DNA from: DATGKR01 sp035294565
GTDB lineage: Bacteria > Actinomycetota > Acidimicrobiia > Acidimicrobiales > Palsa-688
Length of the DNA: 24,652 bases
Direction: 5' to 3'
Assembly: GCA_035294565.1 (NCBI GenBank)
Contig: DATGKR010000067.1
Span: 1-24,652 of the forward strand
Shown: piece after piece, positions 1 through 8,021 of the stretch
How the letters are laid out: each line of letters begins with the position of its first letter
How positions within the stretch are numbered: position 1 is the stretch's first letter
Made by a program: the position numbers and the translations under genes
The notes under the pieces: model-generated
Databases searched by the model: none
What the model saw: the letters and a program-made list of their open reading frames with translations, nothing else
Told to the model about the DNA's origin: nothing

Positions 1-1
1 C

Positions 2-127
2 TTGCGCGTCCTCGGCGACTTCAGGCCCCGCGGCGGCATCGCGATCCGCCCGGTGGCGCTGCGATTCGCCGCCGGGGCGTCCGAGGAGGAGCGGGACAGC
101 TGCCTGCTCCTCGTCTCCCACTGCTGA
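2..127 (+). CDS. queF: C-terminal fragment, probable NADPH-dependent 7-cyano-7-deazaguanine reductase (QueF)
   Basis: Only the last 41 codons are in the window; the 5' part lies upstream. The frame ends at TGA 125-127. The fragment contains V-x-G-D-F-x-PRGGI-x-I-x-P. This resembles the C-terminal segment of the short, Bacillus-type QueF, which as I remember it reads VWGKFTPRGGISIDP. QueF reduces preQ0 to preQ1 in queuosine synthesis, in the cytoplasm. The catalytic Cys and Asp lie earlier in the protein and cannot be checked here. The tail after PRGGI, about 27 residues, fits the family. The gene converges on the minus-strand methyltransferase that ends at 178. The call rests on one motif, so an unrelated protein with a PRGGI loop remains possible. 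Confidence 0.5.
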   Translation: MRVLGDFRPRGGIAIRPVALRFAAGASEEERDSCLLLVSHC

Positions 128-177
128 GCCCGCGGCTTAAGTTAAGACCTGCCTCCCGCGGCTTTTGCGACAGCTCC
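128..177. other. Short convergent intergenic region with repeated CCGCGG and a TTAAGTTAA core
   Basis: This 50-base gap separates two convergent stop codons. CCCGCGGCTT occurs twice as a direct repeat (129-138 and 155-164). Because CCGCGG is itself palindromic, the two copies can also pair around the AT-rich CTTAAGTTAAG (136-146). It may act as a bidirectional terminator, but I see no long stem with a T-run. Its right edge, running into the stop codon at 178-182, resembles the outer arm of the palindrome at 11618-11639. Confidence 0.4.
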
Positions 178-699
178 TCAGGACCACTCGCGCCGGCGCA
201 GCTCGTAGAGGGCCACCGCCGCGGCGGTGGCCACGTTGAGCGACGCCACCCGCCCGGTCAGGGGCACGAACCCGACGGCGTCCACCGCGGCGAGCGTCGC
301 CGCCGACAGCCCGTGGTCCTCGTTGCCGACGGCGAGGCAGACGTCGGGGCCGGCCGACAGCCGGTGCAGGGGCACGGCCGCGTCGGCGAGCTCCAGGCCG
401 ACCACAGAGAAGCCGTCCTCTCGCGCCGCGTCCGCCGCGTCAGGCCCCCGTTCGAAGACGCTCCACGACAGGTAGCGCTCGGTGCCAAGCGACACCTTGG
501 CCGCCTTCGCCGACGACGGAGGGGTGGTGCCGGCAGCCAGGTAGAGGTGCTCCACCCGCCAGGCGGCGGCCGTCCGCACGATCGCCCCGACGTTGAACGG
601 CGACTGCACGCCGTCGAGGATCAGCGCCAGCCGGCCGGCGGTGCGGCGGTTCCACTCCCGGTGGAGACGCTTGATGTCCGTGGGCCCGAGCTGCCTCAC
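178..699 (-). CDS. SpoU/TrmH-family RNA 2'-O-methyltransferase
   Basis: The product is a 173-residue SPOUT enzyme that should transfer methyl from S-adenosylmethionine to a ribose 2'-OH in tRNA or rRNA. All three SpoU motifs are visible: motif 1 around N36-R42 (SPFNVGAIVRTA), motif 2 at 123-130 (AVGNEDHG) and motif 3 at about 146-166 (PLTGRVASLNVATA). It is a nearly bare catalytic domain without an obvious extra RNA-binding domain, as in TrmL- or TrmH-like proteins. The start is GTG at 697-699 and overlaps the upstream gene's TGA in GTGA, implying translational coupling. The open frame extends much further upstream, but that part is antisense shadow of the neighbouring gene. The RNA target cannot be told from sequence. 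Confidence 0.85.
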   Translation of the reverse strand: MRQLGPTDIKRLHREWNRRTAGRLALILDGVQSPFNVGAIVRTAAAWRVEHLYLAAGTTPPSSAKAAKVSLGTERYLSWSVFERGPDAADAAREDGFSVVGLELADAAVPLHRLSAGPDVCLAVGNEDHGLSAATLAAVDAVGFVPLTGRVASLNVATAAAVALYELRRREWS

Positions 700-1310
700 C
701 GCCGGGCTCCCCCCGGTCGGGTGGCCTGCAGGAGGCGGTAGCCCCGCTTGGAGCCGAGCCTCTCCACCGCCAGGCCCTGCTCCGCCAGCCAGGCGGCCAG
801 CGAGTCCCCACCGAGATGCTTGTGCACGACGAGGCGCGCGAAGCCTCCGGGGGAGAGACGCCCCAACCAGTCTCCGAGCAGACCGTAGAGCGCCGCCTTG
901 CCGATGCGCACCGGGGGGTTGGACCACAAGCCGGCGAACCGCACGCCTGGGGGCACGGCCTCGGGGGGCATCGCCCGTATGTTGTCCAGCCCGAGACGCG
1001 CCGCGTTCCACCGGGTCAGCTCGAGGGCGCGGGAGTTGACGTCGAGCGCCCAGACGGTCGAGCCCGGGTAGCGACGGGCGAGGGTCACGGCCACCGGGCC
1101 GTAGCCGCAGCCCAGGTCGACCAGGTCCGCTGCGCCGGGTCCTAGCGGGGGCCCGTCGAGGCGGAGCAGCTCCAACGTGCCCGGGTCGACGCGGTCGTGG
1201 GAGAACACCCCCCGGTCGGTGCGCAGGGTCACCTCCAGGTCCGCCAGGGCGAGGACCACCTCCGCCGGGCGGGACGGGGCGGCCGGGTCGGCGTCGAAGT
1301 AGTGCGGCAT
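696..1310 (-). CDS. RsmC-like class I methyltransferase (MTS domain)
   Basis: This 204-residue protein has a Rossmann-type AdoMet fold: DLGCGYG at residues 65-71 is the AdoMet loop, the acidic end of strand 2 is in ALDVN (88-92), and NPPVR at 131-135 is the N6-adenine or N2-guanine methyltransferase-type NPP[YFVI] motif. The set is typical of the small methyltransferase family that matches the C-terminal half of 16S rRNA G1207 methyltransferase RsmC. Many actinobacteria carry this short single-domain form. It begins at ATG 1308-1310 with a short intergenic region shared with the divergent def gene, and overlaps the downstream SpoU gene by 4 bases. The pairing with another RNA methyltransferase supports an RNA target, but the substrate is inferred. 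Confidence 0.82.
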   Translation of the reverse strand: MPHYFDADPAAPSRPAEVVLALADLEVTLRTDRGVFSHDRVDPGTLELLRLDGPPLGPGAADLVDLGCGYGPVAVTLARRYPGSTVWALDVNSRALELTRWNAARLGLDNIRAMPPEAVPPGVRFAGLWSNPPVRIGKAALYGLLGDWLGRLSPGGFARLVVHKHLGGDSLAAWLAEQGLAVERLGSKRGYRLLQATRPGGARR

Positions 1311-1319
1311 CCGCTGGCG

Positions 1320-1325
1320 AGACTA
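1320..1325 (-). promoter_or_regulatory. Candidate -10 element for the RsmC-like gene
   Basis: On the minus strand this reads TAGTCT, a TANNNT hexamer that ends 9 bases before the ATG at 1310. That would give a transcript with almost no 5' UTR. No convincing -35 is seen. It lies back to back with the def -10. Confidence 0.3.
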
Positions 1326-1331
1326 AGCCGG

Positions 1332-1343
1332 TACGCTGAAACG
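1332..1343 (+). promoter_or_regulatory. Candidate leaderless promoter of def
   Basis: TACGCT (1332-1337) is a TANNNT -10 element followed by 6 bases and then the GTG start at 1344. This spacing places the transcription start on the start codon, as in actinobacterial leaderless genes. No Shine-Dalgarno is seen. The same TANNNT-N6-start layout occurs before argC and the DUF1844-type gene. Confidence 0.5.
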
Positions 1344-1844
1344 GTGGCACCCTACGAGATCCGGGTCTTCGGCGACCCCGTCCTCACGCAGCGCGCCAGC
1401 GAGGTCACCGACATCGACGGCAAGCTGGTGAAGCTCGCCGAGGACATGCTCGAGACGATGCACGAGGCGAACGGCCTGGGTCTCGCCGCCCCGCAGGTCG
1501 GCGTCCAGAAGCGGATGTTCGTCTGCCAGCTCGGCGAAGGCGACCCGAAGACGATCGTCAACCCGACGATCGTCGAGAGCCGCGGCGAGTGGGAGCACGA
1601 GGAGGGGTGCCTTTCGATACCGGGGCTCTTCTTCCCGATCGTGAGGCCAAAGGAGATCCACCTCAAGGGCTACGACCTCGACGGCAACGAGGTGTCGATC
1701 GAGGCCGACGAGCTGGAAGCGCGCTGCTACCAGCACGAGCTCGACCATCTCGACGGCCGGCTTCTGCTCAGCCTCTTGGACAAGGAGCAGAGGCGCGAGG
1801 CGATGCGCGAACTGCGCCGGCGCTCCGAGCAGGCGAGGGTGTAG
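1344..1844 (+). CDS. def: Peptide deformylase
   Basis: The enzyme removes the N-formyl group from nascent proteins using a bound metal, usually Fe2+. The 166-residue product carries the three signature motifs in order: GLGLAAPQ (44-51), EGCLS with the metal-ligand Cys89, and HELDH (131-135) with two metal-binding His and the catalytic Glu. Length is normal for the family. GTG 1344 is chosen because homology starts at once (YEIRVFGDPVL) and a -10 hexamer lies 6 bases upstream; an open frame to 1197 is not needed. The stop TAG at 1842-1844 is directly followed, in the same frame, by fmt. Fmt formylates initiator Met-tRNA, so the pair forms the formylation-deformylation cycle. It may head the long plus-strand cluster. 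Confidence 0.96.
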   Translation: MAPYEIRVFGDPVLTQRASEVTDIDGKLVKLAEDMLETMHEANGLGLAAPQVGVQKRMFVCQLGEGDPKTIVNPTIVESRGEWEHEEGCLSIPGLFFPIVRPKEIHLKGYDLDGNEVSIEADELEARCYQHELDHLDGRLLLSLLDKEQRREAMRELRRRSEQARV

Positions 1845-2708
1845 CTGCGCCTGGCGTTCCTCGGCTCGCCCGAAGCGGCGGCCGTGGTGCTCGGCGAGCT
1901 GGCCGGCGCCGGCCACGACGTCGTCCTCGTCGTCACCAGACCTGACAAGAGGAGGGGTCGGCGCGCCCCCCCGACCCCGACGCCGGTGAAGCAGGCTGCC
2001 GAGCTCCTGGGCGTCCCCGTCGCCCACGACGTGGACAGCGTCGTCGGCTGCGGGGCGGAGCTGGGCGTGGTCGTCGCCTTCGGGCGCATCATCAAGCCGC
2101 ACGTGTTGGCGGCGCTGCCCTTGGTCAACGTCCACTTCTCGCTCCTGCCCCGCTGGCGCGGCGCCGCCCCGGTGGAGCGGGCCATCCTGGCCGGCGACGC
2201 CGTCACCGGGGTGAGCCTCATGCAGGTGGACGAAGGGCTCGACACCGGGCCGGTGTACCGCCGGGTGGAGGTGCCGATCGGCCCCGAGGAGACGGCGCCG
2301 CAGCTGACCGGGAGGCTGGCGCGCGAAGGGGCCCGCCTGCTCCTCAGCGCTCTCGCCGAGGGCCTCGGCGAGCCCGAGCCGCAGAGCGGGGAGGCCACCT
2401 ACGCGGAGAAGGTCACCGCCGAGGAGCTGCGCCTCGACTGGCGGCGGCCGGCCGCCGAGCTGCACCGGGTGGTGCGCGTTGGGCGGGCGTGGACCACCTG
2501 GAGGGGGCGGCGCCTGCTGGTCCTCGAAGCCAGCGTGCTCGACGGCGGCGAGGGGCGCCGCGCCGGTGAGCTCGACGGAACGGCGGTCCACACGGCCGCT
2601 GGGCTCCTCCAGCTGGTGCGGGTGCAGCCCGAAGGCAGGCCGGCGATGCCCGCGGGGGAATGGTTGAAAGGCGCCCGTCCCCGGCCGGGCGAAACCCTCG
2701 GTGGCTGA
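1845..2708 (+). CDS. fmt: Methionyl-tRNA formyltransferase, apparent CTG start
   Basis: Fmt transfers a formyl group from 10-formyltetrahydrofolate to Met-tRNA(fMet). In the 287-residue reading, the first strand and loop RLAFLGSPEAA (2-12) match the Fmt N-terminus. The catalytic block around 95-138 contains N95, H97, SLLPRWRGAAPV and D133 in VDEGLDTGPVY. A C-terminal OB-like domain follows. The first GTG is at 1884 and would remove the first Rossmann strand, so I place the start at CTG 1845, directly after the def TAG, with GAGGG (1835-1839) about 5 bases upstream. CTG 1851 is an alternative. The protein is somewhat shorter than the usual 305-315 residues. Its stop overlaps the rsmB GTG at 2701 by 8 bases. 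Confidence 0.93.
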   Translation: MRLAFLGSPEAAAVVLGELAGAGHDVVLVVTRPDKRRGRRAPPTPTPVKQAAELLGVPVAHDVDSVVGCGAELGVVVAFGRIIKPHVLAALPLVNVHFSLLPRWRGAAPVERAILAGDAVTGVSLMQVDEGLDTGPVYRRVEVPIGPEETAPQLTGRLAREGARLLLSALAEGLGEPEPQSGEATYAEKVTAEELRLDWRRPAAELHRVVRVGRAWTTWRGRRLLVLEASVLDGGEGRRAGELDGTAVHTAAGLLQLVRVQPEGRPAMPAGEWLKGARPRPGETLGG

Positions 2709-3960
2709 CCCCGGGCAGGGACGGCCGGCCCGGGGCGCCCCGCCGGCCGGCGGCGGCCGAGCCGCCGGCGGCGCTCGGCGGTCCAGGGGTGCCCCGCCCA
2801 GCGCCCGCGGCGTCGCCCTGCGGTCGCTCGTCGAGGTCGAGCGCGGCGCCCGGGCGAACGAGGTCGTACCCGCCCTGCTCGACCGTTCCGGTCTTGCCGG
2901 AAGGGACCGCCATCTGGTGACCGAGCTGGTGTACGGCTCGTGCCGGATGCGCCGGGCGGCCGACTGGCTCGTCGATCGGCACCTGCGGGGGAAAGCCGAC
3001 CCCCAGGTGCGCTGCGCCCTCCGCCTCGGCGCCTACCAGCTGGCGTGGACGAGGGTGCCCGCCCACGCGGCGGTGTCGGAGACCGTCGCGGAGGTCGAGG
3101 GCCCGGCGAGGGGACTGGTGAACGCCGTGCTGCGAAAGGTGGCGGCAGACCTCCGGGGGGGCCCGCCGCAATGGCCCGACGTGGCCACCGAGTTGAGCTA
3201 CCCCAGCTGGGTGGTCGACCGCCTGACGGCCGACCTGGGGGCCGGCGACGCCCTGGGCGCTCTGCGGGCGATGAACAGCGGCCGGGCGGTGACCATCAGG
3301 GACGACGGCTACGCCCAGGACCCGGCCAGCCAGATGGTCGCCGCCCACCTCGCCGCCCTTGCCGGCGGGGGCCTCGCCGTCGACCTGTGCGCCGCACCCG
3401 GGGGGAAGGCGACCGCGCTGGCCTCCGCCGGCATGGAGGTCGTCGCGGCGGAGCTGTCCAAGGAGCGGACATCGGTGCTCGCAGCCAACGCCAGGAGGCT
3501 CGGCCACCGCCAGGTGGCGCCGGTCACCGCCGACGGTACGGCGCCGCCCCTGCGCGGGGGGTGCGCCGACCTGGTGCTCGTCGACGCTCCCTGCTCCGGG
3601 CTGGGCGTGCTCGGCAGGCGGCCCGACGCCAGGTGGCGCTCGCGTCCCGGCGACGTGGAGCGCCTGGCGGCCCTCCAGCGCCGTTTGCTGGCCGCGGCAG
3701 GCGGCCTGGTTCGCCCGGGAGGGATCCTGGCCTACAGCGTCTGCACTTTGACCAAAGCGGAGACCGCCGGCGTGGACCGGTGGCTGGCGGCAGCCGCCGC
3801 GGAGCTCGTCCCCCTGCCCCCGCCCGCCGCTCCTTGGAGGCCGGCGGGGCGCGGCGCCCTGCTCCTGCCTCAAGCCCAGGGCACCGACGGGATGTTCCTT
3901 CTCGTCCTGCGCCGCCGCGGAGGTACGCCCGGGCGGGGGGAGCCCCCCGGGAGCCGGTAA
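2701..3960 (+). CDS. rsmB: 16S rRNA (cytosine-967-C5)-methyltransferase, shortened central region
   Basis: The 419-residue protein has a Pro/Gly/Arg-rich N-terminal tail (1-35), an NusB-like RNA-binding domain (about 36-150) and an AdoMet-dependent m5C methyltransferase domain. VDLCAAPGGK (227-236) is the AdoMet loop, PC at 297-298 in VDAPCSGLGVLGRRPD is motif IV, and C348 in YSVCTL is the motif VI Cys. These two Cys form the m5C catalytic pair. Between AVTIR (196-200) and DDGYAQDPASQ (201-211), about 45 residues usually present in RsmB/Fmu are missing; there is no frame break. GTG 2701 overlaps the end of fmt. The def-fmt-rsmB order is common in bacteria and joins translation start with ribosome modification. 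Confidence 0.92.
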   Translation: MADPGQGRPARGAPPAGGGRAAGGARRSRGAPPSARGVALRSLVEVERGARANEVVPALLDRSGLAGRDRHLVTELVYGSCRMRRAADWLVDRHLRGKADPQVRCALRLGAYQLAWTRVPAHAAVSETVAEVEGPARGLVNAVLRKVAADLRGGPPQWPDVATELSYPSWVVDRLTADLGAGDALGALRAMNSGRAVTIRDDGYAQDPASQMVAAHLAALAGGGLAVDLCAAPGGKATALASAGMEVVAAELSKERTSVLAANARRLGHRQVAPVTADGTAPPLRGGCADLVLVDAPCSGLGVLGRRPDARWRSRPGDVERLAALQRRLLAAAGGLVRPGGILAYSVCTLTKAETAGVDRWLAAAAAELVPLPPPAAPWRPAGRGALLLPQAQGTDGMFLLVLRRRGGTPGRGEPPGSR

Positions 3961-3961
3961 C

Positions 3962-4656
<695 letters not shown>

Positions 4657-4660
<4 letters not shown>

Positions 4661-5130
4661 GCTACCAGGCGAAGGTGCTCACCGTCTCCGACGGGGTGAT
4701 CGCCGGCACCAGGGAGGACCGTTCCGGCGCGGCGCTGGCGGAGACGCTCCAGCAGGCCGGTTTCGAGGTCGTCGAGAGGACCGTCGTCGCCGACGGGGTG
4801 GCGTCGGTCGCCGGCGAGCTGGCCCGGCTCAGCGCCAACTTCCACGGGCTCGTGGCGACCACCGGCGGGACGGGTTTCGCTCCCCGGGACCAGACTCCTG
4901 AAGGCACCAAGGAGGTGATCGAGAGGGACGCGCCGGGCCTCGCCGAGGCGATGCGCCTCGTCAACCCCCTCGGCCGCCTGTCACGGGGGGTGGCGGGGAT
5001 CCGCGGCCATTCGATCATCCTCAACACGCCGGGATCCCCGCAGGGCGCAGTCGAATGCCTGAAGGCGGTGATCGAAGTCCTGCCCCACGCCTTGGACCTC
5101 CTCGGCGAGGAACCCACCCGCCACCACTGA
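4657..5130 (+). CDS. MogA/MoaB-family molybdopterin adenylyltransferase
   Basis: The 157-residue protein belongs to the MogA/MoaB family, whose members adenylylate molybdopterin before molybdenum insertion. Family marks are VLTVSDGV near the N-terminus, the nucleotide-binding TTGGTGFAPRDQTPE segment and the C-terminal LNTPGSPQGAVECL, which matches the usual LPGSP motif. GTG 4657 overlaps the rpe stop as GTGA. No other molybdenum-cofactor gene is nearby, and its place between rpe and ribD is unusual for its function. MogA and MoaB cannot be separated by these motifs, so no symbol is given. Some MoaB-like proteins have lost activity, but the key Gly/Asp/Pro residues here look intact. Confidence 0.88.
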
Positions 5131-5152
5131 GGCTGAGACCGAGAAGCCTTTC

Positions 5153-6208
5153 GTGGAGCCCGCCGACACGGACCTGCCGCCTGGAGCGGGAGGCGACGAG
5201 GTGTGGATGGCCGAAGCCGTGGCCCTCGGCCGGAGCGTCCGGGCGCTCACCTCCCCCAACCCGTGGGTGGGAGCGGTCGTGGTCCCCGCCGGCCCCGAGC
5301 CGGTCGCCCTCGGCGCGACTGCGCCGCCCGGCGGGCCCCACGCCGAGGTGACCGCCCTCGGGCTGGCCGGGGAGTCCGCCCGGGGCTCGACCATGTACGT
5401 GACCCTCGAGCCGTGCTCCCACCACGGGCGAACCCCGCCGTGCACCGAGGCGATCGTCGCCGCGGGCGTGCGCCGGGTGGTCGTCGGCGTGGTCGACCCC
5501 GACCCCCGCGTCGACGGGTCGGGGATCGCGGCGCTCGAGGCGGCGGGCGTGGAGGTCACCGTCGGCGTGGGGGCCGGCGAGGTGGAGCGCTGCCTAGCCC
5601 CCTACCTGGCCCACCGCAGGCGCGGCCGGCCGTGGGTCGTCCTCAAGCTCGCCGCGACGCTCGACGGTCGAATCGCCGCTCCCGACGGGACGTCGAGGTG
5701 GATCACCGGCCCTGAGGCTCGCGCCGACGCCCACCGGCTGCGCGCCGAGAGCGACGCCGTCGCCGTCGGTGCGGGGACGGTGCGCAGCGACGACCCGGCC
5801 CTCACGGTGCGCCTCGCCCCCGACGATCCCGCCGGCGAGAGGCGCCAGCCGCTCCGGGTGGTGCTCGGCACTCCTCCGGAAGGGGCCCGGGTGATGCCCG
5901 CAGTGGTCCACCGGGGCGACGTGGAGGAGCTCCTCGACGACCTCGGCGCCCGCGGGGTCGTCCAGCTGCTCGTCGAGGGCGGGGCCGCCGTGGCGGGGGA
6001 GCTGCACCGCCGCGGCCTCGTCGACCAGTACGTCTTCTACTACGCCCCCGCGCTGATGGGCGGCGAAGACGGGCGGCCCATGTTCGCCGGGCCGGGGGTG
6101 CCGTCGATCGGGGGGGCGTGGCGCGGCCGGATCGAGTCGGTGAAGAGGCTCGGTCCCGATGTTCGGGTCGACGTTTTCCCTGCGGAGCGTCGCGATGCCG
6201 TACCGTGA
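5153..6208 (+). CDS. ribD: Bifunctional riboflavin biosynthesis deaminase/reductase
   Basis: RibD carries out the second and third steps of riboflavin synthesis: deamination of the pyrimidine and NADPH-dependent reduction of its ribosyl chain. In the 351-residue reading the N-terminal deaminase shows HAE at 63-65 and zinc Cys88 and Cys97 in EPCSHHGRTPPC. The reductase begins near WVVLKLAATLDGRIA and keeps SRWITGPEAR and VGAGTVRSDDP, ending with VEGGAAVAGELHRRGLVD. GTG 5153 is used; GTG 5201 or ATG 5207 would still keep the conserved deaminase. Only 22 bases separate it from the mog-like gene, so there is no room for an FMN riboswitch in front. It heads a compact ribD-ribE-ribBA-ribH set. Confidence 0.95.
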   Translation: MEPADTDLPPGAGGDEVWMAEAVALGRSVRALTSPNPWVGAVVVPAGPEPVALGATAPPGGPHAEVTALGLAGESARGSTMYVTLEPCSHHGRTPPCTEAIVAAGVRRVVVGVVDPDPRVDGSGIAALEAAGVEVTVGVGAGEVERCLAPYLAHRRRGRPWVVLKLAATLDGRIAAPDGTSRWITGPEARADAHRLRAESDAVAVGAGTVRSDDPALTVRLAPDDPAGERRQPLRVVLGTPPEGARVMPAVVHRGDVEELLDDLGARGVVQLLVEGGAAVAGELHRRGLVDQYVFYYAPALMGGEDGRPMFAGPGVPSIGGAWRGRIESVKRLGPDVRVDVFPAERRDAVP

Positions 6209-6214
6209 GACCCG

Positions 6215-6802
6215 ATGTTCACCGGCATAGTCGAGGAGGTCGGCGCCGTCGCCCGCGTGGAGGAAACGGCCGGCGGCCGGCGGCTCGCCTTTCACGCCTC
6301 GGTCGTGCTCGAGGGGACCGAGCCCGGTGATTCCATCAGCGTCAACGGCTGCTGCCTCACAGTCGTGGACCTCGGCGAGGGGTGGTGGGCGGCGGACGCC
6401 GTCGCCGAGACCCTTTCCCGGACCAACCTGGGCCGCCTCGGTCCCGGCGACCCGGTCAACCTCGAGCGCCCGCTCGGCTTGGGCGACCGCCTCGGCGGCC
6501 ACCTGGTGCAGGGCCACGTGGACGGTGTCGGCACCGTGGTGCGCCCAGCGCCGGAGCTGGCGGTGGCCGCCCCCCCCGCCGTGCAGCGTTACCTGGTGGA
6601 GAAGGGCTCGGTCACCGTGGACGGGGTGAGCCTCACGGTGGTGTCCGTCGGCCCCGACTTCTTCAGCGTGGCGCTCATCCCCCACACGGTCGCCGCGACC
6701 ACTCTCGGCGGTCTGCGCGAAGGCGCCCAGGTGAACCTGGAAGCCGACGTGATCGCCAAGTACGCCGAGAAGCTGATAGCCCCCTACGCCGGAGGTTCCT
6801 GA
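6215..6802 (+). CDS. ribE: Riboflavin synthase alpha chain
   Basis: The enzyme makes riboflavin by dismutation of two 6,7-dimethyl-8-ribityllumazine molecules. The 195-residue product has the internal duplication typical of the family: the first lumazine-binding repeat starts MFTGIVEEVGAV and includes SVNGCCLTVV; the second starts near GHLVQGHVDGVGTV and includes SVTVDGVSLTVVSV. Both halves and the short C-terminal helix (ADVIAKYAEKLI) are present, so the active trimer is expected. The start is ATG 6215, 6 bases after the ribD stop. The ribBA Shine-Dalgarno GGAGG (6791-6795) lies inside its last codons. In some naming systems this gene is called ribC. Confidence 0.96.
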   Translation: MFTGIVEEVGAVARVEETAGGRRLAFHASVVLEGTEPGDSISVNGCCLTVVDLGEGWWAADAVAETLSRTNLGRLGPGDPVNLERPLGLGDRLGGHLVQGHVDGVGTVVRPAPELAVAAPPAVQRYLVEKGSVTVDGVSLTVVSVGPDFFSVALIPHTVAATTLGGLREGAQVNLEADVIAKYAEKLIAPYAGGS

Positions 6803-6803
6803 A

Positions 6804-8021
6804 ATGCCCACCGCGACCATCGAGGACGCCGTGACGGCGATCGCCGCGGGCCGGATGGTCGTCGTCGTCGACGACGAGGACCGCGAGAACGAGGGGGACC
6901 TGATCCTCGCCGCCGAGCACGCCACCCCCGAGGCGATGGCCTTCCTGGTGCGCCACACGTCGGGGCTCATCTGCGCGTCCATCACCAACCAGCGGGCCGA
7001 CGAGCTGGACCTGCCGCTCATGGTCGAGCGCAACACCGAGTCGCAGCGCACCGCTTTCACGGTGACCGTCGACTTCCGGGTGGGGACGACCACGGGGATA
7101 TCGGCGCACGACCGGTCGGTCACCGCCCGGGCGCTGGTCGACCCCCGCACCAGGCCCCAGGATCTCGCCCGACCCGGCCACCTGCACGTCCTAAGAGCAC
7201 GCGACGGCGGGGTCCTCAAACGGGCGGGGCACACCGAGGCGGCGGTGGACCTGGCCCGCATGGCCGGCCTCGCGCCTGCCGGCGTGCTCTGCGAGGTAGT
7301 GACCGCCGACGGCATGGGCATGGCCCGCCGCGACGACCTGGAGCTGTTCGCGTCCGAGCACTCCCTGCCTTTGATCACCATCGCCGACCTGATCCGCTAC
7401 CGCCGCCAGACCGAGCGCCTCGTGAGGCGCACCGCCGAAGCCCGCCTGCCCACCGAGTTCGGCGTCTTCCAGTGCTACGCCTACGAGAGCGTCATCGACC
7501 ACGAGACCCACCTGGCGTTCGCGATGGGCGAGCCGGCCGGCCAGCCCAACGTGCTCGTACGGGTGCACAGCGAGTGCCTCACCGGCGACGTGTTCGCTTC
7601 CCGGCGCTGCGACTGCGGCGAACAGCTCCACGCGGCGATGCGGAAGATCGCCGAGGAGGGGATGGGCGTCGTGGTCTACCTGAGAGGCCACGAGGGCCGG
7701 GGCATCGGCATAGCCCACAAGCTGCGCGCCTACGAGCTGCAAGACGGCGGTCTCGACACGGTGGACGCCAACGTCGAGCTCGGCCTCCCCGTGGACAGCC
7801 GCGAGTACGGTATCGGCGCCCAGATCCTCGTCGACCTGGGGATCACAACGATGCGCCTCATGACCAACAACCCCGCCAAGCGGGGCGGGCTGGAGGGATA
7901 CGGATTGCAGATCGTCGAGCGCGTCCCGCTGCAGACCAAGCCGCACGAGGACAACATCCACTACCTGAGGACCAAGCGGGACCGCCTGGGCCACATCTTC
8001 GACGGGGGGGCCGGTCTGTGA
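6804..8021 (+). CDS. ribBA: Bifunctional 3,4-dihydroxy-2-butanone 4-phosphate synthase / GTP cyclohydrolase II
   Basis: This 405-residue fusion supplies both precursors of riboflavin. The N-terminal RibB domain (about 1-203) makes dihydroxybutanone phosphate from ribulose 5-phosphate; DDEDRENEGD (23-32), TTTGISAHDRS and RAGHTEAAVDL (140-150) carry its acidic and His active-site residues. The C-terminal RibA domain (about 205-405) opens the GTP ring; its zinc Cys are C258, C269 and C271 in SECLTGDVFASRRCDCG, followed by RGHEGRGIG and DSREYGIGAQIL. Neither half has lost a key residue, unlike some actinobacterial paralogues. ATG 6804 has GGAGG 8 bases upstream, one of the best ribosome-binding sites in the window. 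The stop overlaps the ribH GTG. Confidence 0.97.
   Translation: MPTATIEDAVTAIAAGRMVVVVDDEDRENEGDLILAAEHATPEAMAFLVRHTSGLICASITNQRADELDLPLMVERNTESQRTAFTVTVDFRVGTTTGISAHDRSVTARALVDPRTRPQDLARPGHLHVLRARDGGVLKRAGHTEAAVDLARMAGLAPAGVLCEVVTADGMGMARRDDLELFASEHSLPLITIADLIRYRRQTERLVRRTAEARLPTEFGVFQCYAYESVIDHETHLAFAMGEPAGQPNVLVRVHSECLTGDVFASRRCDCGEQLHAAMRKIAEEGMGVVVYLRGHEGRGIGIAHKLRAYELQDGGLDTVDANVELGLPVDSREYGIGAQILVDLGITTMRLMTNNPAKRGGLEGYGLQIVERVPLQTKPHEDNIHYLRTKRDRLGHIFDGGAGL

Noticed and set aside
5131..5152. FMN riboswitch upstream of ribD
   Set aside because: Only 22 bases lie between the mog-like gene and ribD, far too short for an RFN element, and no such structure was seen before rpe or def.
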